A stretch of DNA of 24,523 nucleotides, from contig JAEWBF010000014.1 of NCBI GenBank assembly GCA_023391285.1, positions 1 through 24,523 of the forward strand. Reading direction: 5' to 3'. This document shows, one piece after another, positions 19,305 through 24,523 of the stretch. The notes beneath the pieces are model-generated. The model made no database searches. It saw only the letters and a program-made list of their open reading frames with translations, and was not told the DNA's origin. This DNA is from Verrucomicrobiota bacterium. GTDB lineage: Bacteria > Verrucomicrobiota > Verrucomicrobiia > Opitutales > Opitutaceae. Within the stretch, counting starts at the first letter, position 1. Every line of letters begins with the position of its first letter. The translations under genes were made by a program, and so were the position numbers.

Positions 19305-19425
19305 CCCGCAGCGCCTGTAGCCGCTCCGAAGGCGGCAGCTTCTTGTAATCCGTAGTGCCCTTCGTCTCCACGACCAGATAAACCCGTTTATGGCTCTCAC
19401 GCACGAGCGCTGGATCGAAGTGGAG
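19297..19425 (-). pseudogene. Relic of a type III-like restriction enzyme (nuclease domain)
   Basis: About 40 codons on the minus strand read HFDPALVRESHKRVYLVVE, then TKGTTDYKKLPPSERLQALR. The string VYLVVETKG, a hydrophobic strand ending in E-x-K, followed by a Pro-Ser-Glu-Arg segment, resembles the C-terminal PD-(D/E)xK nuclease of type III restriction (Res) subunits or related DEAD/DEAH helicases. No start codon or remaining domains are present; the frame simply continues after the stop of the ParE-type gene. It overlaps the last bases of the convergent kinase gene. Confidence 0.5.
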
Positions 19426-19437
19426 TGATCGTATTGT

Positions 19438-19731
19438 TCATCGCTCCAGTCCCGTCTCGGGATGGCGCGCTGTATGCGTCAAGCTCAGGAATTCGATCAG
19501 GTTCTCATCTCGCCGAATCCGATATCGAATCGTGTAGCGAAACCGCGACAGAAGAAACCGTCGAATGTCACCTCGCCACGACCGCCATGTTTCTGGCGTC
19601 TGCATGATGCGCTCGATGGCGGCCTCAACGTCATCGAGAAACTGTCGTCCGAAACCGCTGCGCTGCTGTTCGAGATAGCGCGCCGCCTCGATCAGCTCCA
19701 CCTCGAAAGCCGGGTGAAACCACCGATTCAC
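19438..19731 (-). CDS. RelE/ParE-family toxin
   Basis: A 97-residue basic protein with the ParE fold pattern: MNRWFHPAFEVELIEAARYLE, then FGRQFLDDVEAAIERIMQTPE, W-rich SWRGDIRRFLLSRFRYTIRY and the last strand LIEFLSLTHTARHPE. ParE toxins usually poison DNA gyrase and RelE toxins cut mRNA; the TxARHPxxL ending is typical of ParE-like members with no RelE catalytic set. It starts GTG at 19731, overlapping the antitoxin stop by four bases (GTGA), so translation is probably coupled. Neutralised by the upstream small protein by analogy with the family. Confidence 0.88.
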   Translation of the reverse strand: MNRWFHPAFEVELIEAARYLEQQRSGFGRQFLDDVEAAIERIMQTPETWRSWRGDIRRFLLSRFRYTIRYRIRRDENLIEFLSLTHTARHPETGLER

Positions 19732-19928
19732 GAGAGCGCGGCGCGGGCGTTGCGGAAAACCTCTTCTTGAGTCTTTGGCTGCACGGATTTTTGCGCCAGT
19801 TCCCCTGCCCGGCTTAGAGCCACCGCATCGGCATTTTCTTCGTCGAGTTCCGCGAGCCTCTGCCGAACCTCCTCCCGTTCGACCGCAGAAAGCTTCGGCA
19901 GCTCGGCAAGAATTTCGGCTTTGCTCAT
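19728..19928 (-). CDS. Antitoxin of the ParE-type module
   Basis: A 66-residue acidic helical protein: MSKAEILAELPKLSAVEREEV, RQRLAELDEENADAVALS, and a tail QPKTQEEVFRNARAALS. It matches the addiction-module small proteins that precede ParE toxins and contain a short helical N-terminal dimer part and a toxin-binding C-terminal part. It starts ATG at 19928, has no clear Shine-Dalgarno, and its stop overlaps the toxin start. The first gene of the two-gene operon, and probably also a repressor of it; that is inference. Confidence 0.8.
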   Translation of the reverse strand: MSKAEILAELPKLSAVEREEVRQRLAELDEENADAVALSRAGELAQKSVQPKTQEEVFRNARAALS

Positions 19929-20251
19929 GGCAAAAACGCTAGCCGTGGTGCCATCGCCCGCAAGTCCGGCCTCACCGGCACCAGCGTCATCGTGTCATTG
20001 CGGAAGATACCCGTTTTAGGATGCTGTATTCCCAGCTACCCGTCGTTCAATCTTCATTCCGACGAGACTGCCTTCTTTTGGCGCATTTACAACAAGCGCA
20101 CATCGAGCGTCCCACTCCTCACCCGTAGCTATTTGAAGAAAACGATGGTCTCCAACACACCGGCACATCCACGCCCGTGGAAAGTAGTTCCACCGTGCAC
20201 GCCACGAAATGTGACGTCACCGATGCGACGCAGACACTCGGCGTGCTGGTG
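19929..20251. other. Gap with no supported gene
   Basis: About 320 bases upstream of the antitoxin gene. The promoter of the toxin-antitoxin pair should lie here but no strong hexamers were recognised. On the minus strand the open frame of the helicase relic continues to 20129, without similarity I can name. Confidence 0.4.
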
Positions 20252-20413
20252 ATTGTCGTGGTAGAGGTCGAACGTGTGGATGTCCGGCGGCGCCAGATAA
20301 CCGTCCTCGATACCCTGGATCAGCGTGTATTCATAAACCGGATCGCCAAAGTAGCGGTGATTGTCGGCGAGGAGTTGACGGTCCTCCCAAGGAATGAGCG
20401 CCCCGATCGACAT
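20252..20413 (-). pseudogene. Relic of a type I HsdR-like (EcoEI-type) helicase
   Basis: The minus-strand frame reads RYFGDPVYEYTLIQGIEDGYL followed by APPDIHTFDLYHDN. The pair YFGxPxYxYxLxQGIxDGxLAP is a well-known signature in the motor region of EcoEI-type HsdR and related DEAD/DEAH restriction helicases, just after the TATP motif. Only about 50 codons are recognisable; the frame then runs on with unrelated residues to 20129. It differs from the full HsdR next to it (which has no such motif), so it is a piece of another system and not a duplication of that gene. It lies 22 bases downstream of the hsdR stop. Confidence 0.55.
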
Positions 20414-20434
20414 TCACCTTCCCCGTGCGTAGCG

Positions 20435-23400
20435 TCACGAAGCCCGCGTCTCATACACATGCTCGAATACCCGCGAGCACTTCTCCGAAAAAATTGTCCG
20501 CGTGTAACTTTCCGGCAGCCCATCCAGCGTCTCTTCGATGGTCTCCTTGATCCGCGCCCGTGCCTGCACCGTTTGCCGCCAGTCCACACTCTGGATTTGC
20601 TTCAGCCGCGCTAGCAGATGCGCCGCGACTTTCTTCACCACCTTCCGCTCCTCCGCACCGAGTTCCGGGCCCGGTCGCGTGAGGATGTCGAAGATCGCCA
20701 GCTCCTCCTCCGTCAGGTTCTCCCGCACGTGCCGCGTCTCCTCTTCCGTTAGCGCCCGGCTCAGCTTCACCAACTCCTCGAAGATCTCCTCCAGGTTCTT
20801 GCTTCCATTGTTGTAGGCTTCGATCAACGCCTCGAATTTGTCCTGAAAATCGATGCGCGTGCGGTTGAGTTTGATCAACCGCTCCAGCATCGCGCGCACC
20901 GCCGCCTTCAGCGTTTCCAGCTCGATGTTCTTCGCCTTCGACCGGGCGAACCGCTTCGCCAGCGCCTCGAAATCTATCCTCGAGAGGTCCAGCACCTTCC
21001 CACTTTCCTCCCCCACCCGCACGCTCTCGATCGAATCGTCCAGCAGCCGCTCGATCTGTCCCAACACTCCGGATACATCCGGCGCCCCCGGCTTGATCCG
21101 CCCGCGGATCGCATCGCCGATCCCCCGCAGGCAACTCACCCGCGCCGCAAACTCCAACACCGCCGGATCCGGCTTCGCCGCATCGTAAAGCGTGCCCACC
21201 ACGCGCTCGTGCGCGAAAAATTCCCGCCGCACCGCCTCCGGCGAAATCAACGCATCTACCGCTGCCACCAACCGCTCCAACCGCTCCAGCCCGCCCGCCG
21301 GCAGCGCTTCGATCGTTGCGAGGTCCACGCCGCGCCCCCGACACCACGCCGTCGCCTCCTCCACCGCCCGCCGCAAATCCTCCAGCAACTGCTCCTTATT
21401 CCTCACCGGCGTCTTCCCGCCTTCGCCCGCGCCATACAGCGCCAACGCTTTTTCCAACGACACGAACACATTCGCGTAATCCACGATCAGCCCGCTGTGC
21501 TTGCCCGGAAACACCCGGTTCGCCCGCGCAATCGTCTGCATCAGCGTGTGATTCCGCATCGGCTTGTCCAAATACACCGTCGAACAGCTCGGCGCATCAA
21601 ACCCCGTCAGCCACATCGCGCACACGAACACCAGCGACAGCGGATCGCTCGTGTCCTTGAACTTCTCATCCAGCCCCGGCTTCGACTCCACCATCCGCTT
21701 CCGGTGCGGCACAATGTCGAGCCCGAGCCGCTTCATCTGCTCCACCTCGTTCTGCCCCGGCGAGACGATCACCGCCATGTCCAATGCGTCGATCCGCTGG
21801 AGCCGCGCACGCGCCGCCGCCAGCCGCGCCAGCGCCTCGTCCGAACGCGCCCGCTTCAGCGCCCCGATCTTTGCGACGTCACCTTCGAGCCGCTTCCGCT
21901 CCCGCTCCAACTCGCGCCGCACCTTCTCATACATCCGCAGCGCCGTCGCCTTGTCGATCGACACCACCATCGCTTTCCCTTGAAACCCGCGCCCGAGGAA
22001 GTGCCGCACAATGTCCTTCGCCACCGTATCCAGTCGGTCATCACGCGTGATGATGTGATACTGCTTGCCGAGCACCTGCGCCAGCCGCTCCTCCTGCGCC
22101 TCATCCAAGCCCGCGCCTTCGATGATGTCGTAGATGTCCTCGTTCAGCGTCGGATTCGTCAGCTCCAGCTCCGGCGTGCGATTTTCATAAAAAAGCGGCA
22201 CCGTCGCCCCATCCTCGACCGACTGCTGGTAGTCGTAGATCGACACATAGTCGCCAAACACCTCCTTCGTCCGCTCCTCCCCCGCAATCAGCGGCGTCCC
22301 CGTAAACGCCAGGAACATTGCCTTCGGCAACGCCGCCCGCATGTTCACCGCGAGCGTGTCGTATTGGCTCCGATGCGCCTCGTCCGTCAGCACGATCACA
22401 TCCGGCCGCTCGCACAGCACCGTCGCGTCCTTGAATTTGTGGATCAGCGTGAAGACGTAGCGGTGATTCCCTTTCAACAACTCCCGCAGGTGCGCGCCGC
22501 TCGTCGCGTGACACGTCTCGCCCTCCGCCTCGCTCACCGCACCGCATGCCTTGAACGTCTTCGCGATCTGATCGTCGAGTTCCACGCGATCCGTCACCAC
22601 CACAAACGTCCAGTTCCCCGGCAGCGTCCGCAGCACCTTCTGCGCAAAGAACACCATCGAAAAACTCTTCCCGCTCCCCTGCGTCTGCCAGAACACACCG
22701 CCCCGCCCGTGCCCCCGCTGCCGCGCCTCCAGCATCGAGGCGATCGCGTTGTTCACCCCGAGAAACTGGTGGTTCTGCCCGACGATCTTCACCAGCCCCG
22801 CCTTGTGCTCCGAAAAGAGCGTGAAGTTCTCCACCAGATCGAGCAGCCGCGCGCGGTCGCATGTCCCGCGCAGCATCGTTTCCAACGACACCCGCCGCGG
22901 CTCGTCCTCGCGCGCCACGCGCTTCCACTCGAAAAACCGCTCCCAATCCGCCGTCAGCGACCCCACTCGGCTCTCCGTCCCGTTCGAAGCGATCAGCAGC
23001 GCGTTGAACGCAAACAACCCCGGCACCCCGTTCTGCGCATGCTTGTAGCTCGTGAGATTCTCGTCGAACGCCGCCCGCGCCGCCACGCCCGGTTTCTTCA
23101 ACTCCACCACGACCAGCGGCAGCCCGTTGACGAACCCCACCAGATCGGGCCGGCACGTATAAAGCGTCCCCGTGACGCTAAACTGGCTCACCAACAAAAA
23201 ATCGTTCTCCTCCGGCCGCGTCCAATCGATCACCCGCACCCGCTCCGTCTTCTGCCCGCCGCCTCCCGCCGCCGCGCGATCCGCCAGTGACACCTTCACG
23301 CCTTCCTTGAGCAGCCCATAAACCTCCCGATTCGCCTGCTCGAGCAGCATCGCCGACCGATCCCGCGTCAACTCATCGACCGCCGCCGCAATCGCCTCCG

Positions 23401-23611
23401 CCGGCAGCGCCGGATTCAACTTCTCCAACGCCGCCCGCAACCGCGGCACCAGCACCACCTCGCTTTTCGACTGACGCCCCACGAGCCCTGCATCGCGCAC
23501 CGCCCCCGCCTCCTTCGTCATCGCCGGCGCGATCACCGTCCACCCCAACTCTGCAAACAACCCAATCGCCGGCTGCTCGACCAACTGATCCTCGGAATAG
23601 GCGTGGGGCAT
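20435..23611 (-). CDS. hsdR: Type I restriction enzyme, HsdR (motor and nuclease) subunit
   Basis: A 1058-residue subunit that translocates and cuts unmethylated DNA. The N-terminal PD-(D/E)xK nuclease has Asp156 (RPDLVGFVNG) and E170-x-K172 (VVVELKKPG). The SF2 motor follows: Walker A WQTQGSGKSF (Lys315), VVTDRVELDDQI, the DEAH box VLTDEAHRSQYD, and FTGTPLIAGEE, then the second RecA-like lobe with MWLTGFDAPSCSTVYLDKPM and QTIARANRVFPGK; the C-terminal third is a helical domain that joins HsdR to the methylase complex. The length and motifs are intact. It starts 16 bases after hsdS on the same strand. hsdM is not in the window and, if present, should lie further along the operon beyond the IS element. 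Without an intact specificity subunit it may be idle. Confidence 0.95.
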   Translation of the reverse strand: MPHAYSEDQLVEQPAIGLFAELGWTVIAPAMTKEAGAVRDAGLVGRQSKSEVVLVPRLRAALEKLNPALPAEAIAAAVDELTRDRSAMLLEQANREVYGLLKEGVKVSLADRAAAGGGGQKTERVRVIDWTRPEENDFLLVSQFSVTGTLYTCRPDLVGFVNGLPLVVVELKKPGVAARAAFDENLTSYKHAQNGVPGLFAFNALLIASNGTESRVGSLTADWERFFEWKRVAREDEPRRVSLETMLRGTCDRARLLDLVENFTLFSEHKAGLVKIVGQNHQFLGVNNAIASMLEARQRGHGRGGVFWQTQGSGKSFSMVFFAQKVLRTLPGNWTFVVVTDRVELDDQIAKTFKACGAVSEAEGETCHATSGAHLRELLKGNHRYVFTLIHKFKDATVLCERPDVIVLTDEAHRSQYDTLAVNMRAALPKAMFLAFTGTPLIAGEERTKEVFGDYVSIYDYQQSVEDGATVPLFYENRTPELELTNPTLNEDIYDIIEGAGLDEAQEERLAQVLGKQYHIITRDDRLDTVAKDIVRHFLGRGFQGKAMVVSIDKATALRMYEKVRRELERERKRLEGDVAKIGALKRARSDEALARLAAARARLQRIDALDMAVIVSPGQNEVEQMKRLGLDIVPHRKRMVESKPGLDEKFKDTSDPLSLVFVCAMWLTGFDAPSCSTVYLDKPMRNHTLMQTIARANRVFPGKHSGLIVDYANVFVSLEKALALYGAGEGGKTPVRNKEQLLEDLRRAVEEATAWCRGRGVDLATIEALPAGGLERLERLVAAVDALISPEAVRREFFAHERVVGTLYDAAKPDPAVLEFAARVSCLRGIGDAIRGRIKPGAPDVSGVLGQIERLLDDSIESVRVGEESGKVLDLSRIDFEALAKRFARSKAKNIELETLKAAVRAMLERLIKLNRTRIDFQDKFEALIEAYNNGSKNLEEIFEELVKLSRALTEEETRHVRENLTEEELAIFDILTRPGPELGAEERKVVKKVAAHLLARLKQIQSVDWRQTVQARARIKETIEETLDGLPESYTRTIFSEKCSRVFEHVYETRAS

Positions 23612-23627
23612 CGCCGGAAAAGTTTCG

Positions 23628-24404
23628 CTACGCTGCGACCTCGATCTCCCCCGACAACAACCGCGGCAGCAGCAGATCCCGCGTCCGACGGAGATTTTGA
23701 AATCGGACGCGAAGGTTCTGGCTCATTTCCAACATCGGCGCGACGAGCTTCGAGAATCGTGCGACTGTATCGGAGCCGGGTATTTCGCTGCGCATTGAAA
23801 GCAGGCTCTCTGGCTTCACCCGTTGGTGACTCGTCGAAGTCCCGATCGCCAAGCTGGCAAACTGGCCGGCAAATTCCTCCGAACTGCATTGAGCGTAGAT
23901 GAATTCACAGGTGAATCCGGCCTTGGGTTTCAGCACAAGGAACTCGGTAGACGTAATCGCGCGATGAGCTCCGAAAGGCTTGGGAAGCCAGACGCGCGGA
24001 ATGCGTGGATTAAGCTTCGAGAGCAGCACGCACGACCCATCGATACTGTATTTATTGCTGAGGATGGCCTCGCCGAGTTCCACCGCCGGGGTCCGTCCAT
24101 CGTCGAACGACGGAATACTGAAATGTTCAAACTCTTGGTCGGGAAATTCAGACGGGTTGATTCCTTCGCGGACCAATGTGGCGATGTCGCCGAATCTCCC
24201 TGGTCGACCTCTTCTCTCCCCGCACAGGAACCACTCGCGGTAGAGGGCGCGAGTCATCTCCTCTAGAATCCGGATGCGGCGCTGACTATTCTCCATCAGC
24301 TCGTCGTAGGCCGACAGAATCCGCGCAATCCTTCGTTGGTCTGCCAACGGTGGAACGCTGACTGGGAACTTAGGAAACGTGACAAGCGGAATCCGATCTG
24401 GGTT
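23628..24404 (-). pseudogene. hsdS: Type I restriction specificity subunit HsdS, 5' part lost to an IS3-family element
   Basis: The minus strand encodes the C-terminal half of HsdS: FPKFPVSVPPLADQRRIARI and the central conserved helix ILSAYDELMENSQRRIRIL (the inter-TRD coiled coil), then one complete target-recognition domain (RPGRFGDIATLVREGINPSE ... TSTSHQRVKPESLLS), and the closing helix RFQNLRRTRDLLLPRLLSG. A normal HsdS has two such halves; the first target-recognition domain is absent because an IS3-like end begins at 24405. The frame happens to remain open into the IS, with a TTG at 24347 as the only internal start near the break, giving 239 residues. Half-HsdS proteins can sometimes work as dimers on symmetric sites, so loss of function is likely but not certain. 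Confidence 0.85.
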
Positions 24405-24523
24405 TGCCCCGATTTCGCGGACACGGGGTTGAGCAGATTTGATGTGGTTAGTTGCTGACAGATTCGAAGTCGAGTGGCGTCCGGTAACCGAGCGCCGAGT
24501 GGAGGCGACGGGTGTTATAGAAG
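24405..24523 (-). mobile_element. IS3-family insertion sequence, one end
   Basis: Right end (in transposase sense) of an IS3-type element. The hsdS reading stops being HsdS-like at 24404; from 24405 the plus strand begins TGCCCCGATTTCGCGGACAC, a TG-started end as IS3 elements have, and 23 bases beyond that the transposase stop lies at 24448-24450. The rest of the element is outside the window, so the far inverted repeat and target duplication cannot be checked. Confidence 0.75.
24448..24522 (-). CDS. IS3-family transposase (OrfB), C-terminal end only
   Basis: The minus strand from 24522 reads FYNTRRLHSALGYRTPLDFE and then SVSN before TAA at 24448. The string YNTRRLHSALGYRTPxDFE is the typical C-terminus of the IS3-family integrase-like transposase (DDE, rve fold). 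Only the last 24 codons are in view; the catalytic residues are outside. The symbol of the element cannot be given. Confidence 0.85.
   Translation of the reverse strand, partial: FYNTRRLHSALGYRTPLDFESVSN

Noticed and set aside
20435..24404. A new defence system made of HsdR plus a half specificity subunit
   Set aside because: The half subunit is explained by an IS3 insertion and the rest is a standard type I operon; no extra effector gene is present in view.

Overview
The window is GC-rich bacterial chromosomal DNA. Gene content (large-subunit catalase, ClpB, a KorA/KorB 2-oxoacid:ferredoxin oxidoreductase pair, a single-chain GcvP), the scarcity of Shine-Dalgarno sequences, and two kinds of short dispersed repeat (a GTAGGGCG-type hairpin and a CTCTCAA heptamer) suggest a Verrucomicrobiota member, probably near Opitutaceae. 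That assignment is inference from memory of similar genomes; no 16S or marker gene is present to prove it.

Layout. 1-2447: 3' part of a katE-type catalase, convergent with an NADPH:quinone-type oxidoreductase. 2734-3591: a six-helix voltage-gated potassium channel with a C-terminal zinc ribbon. 3592-5990: a decayed stretch holding a possible insertion-sequence end, an aldehyde dehydrogenase that has lost its middle, a small HMA-fold protein without its metal-binding cysteines, and two tandem broken copies of a DUF2892-type membrane protein. 5990-13713: chromosomal core with exoD-like gene, a soluble sensor histidine kinase, clpB, and the korA-korB operon (korA first, all on the minus strand). 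13999-15303: a small hypothetical gene, a tRNA-Val(CAC) and nth (endonuclease III). 15408-18320: gcvP, which carries two blocks of the heptamer repeat inside its reading frame. 18361-24523: an accessory defence/toxin region: a hairpin repeat, a zeta-like kinase apparently fused to an antitoxin-like domain, a ParE-type toxin/antitoxin pair, relics of two other restriction-type proteins, and a type I restriction operon (hsdS-hsdR) whose hsdS is cut at its 5' side by an IS3-family element running off the window end.

The core genes do not form one pathway. KorAB makes or uses reduced ferredoxin at the 2-oxoglutarate step, GcvP starts glycine cleavage, ClpB and catalase serve stress defence and Nth repairs oxidised bases. 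The right third is coherent as a decaying defence island: one apparently intact motor/nuclease subunit (HsdR), a half specificity subunit, fragments of older systems, and two toxin-antitoxin modules.

The most interesting signals are the heptamer repeats translated within gcvP, the fused toxin-antitoxin chain, the paired hairpin repeats with compensating stem changes, and the IS3 insertion that leaves a half-HsdS. I did not find a convincing wholly new system.
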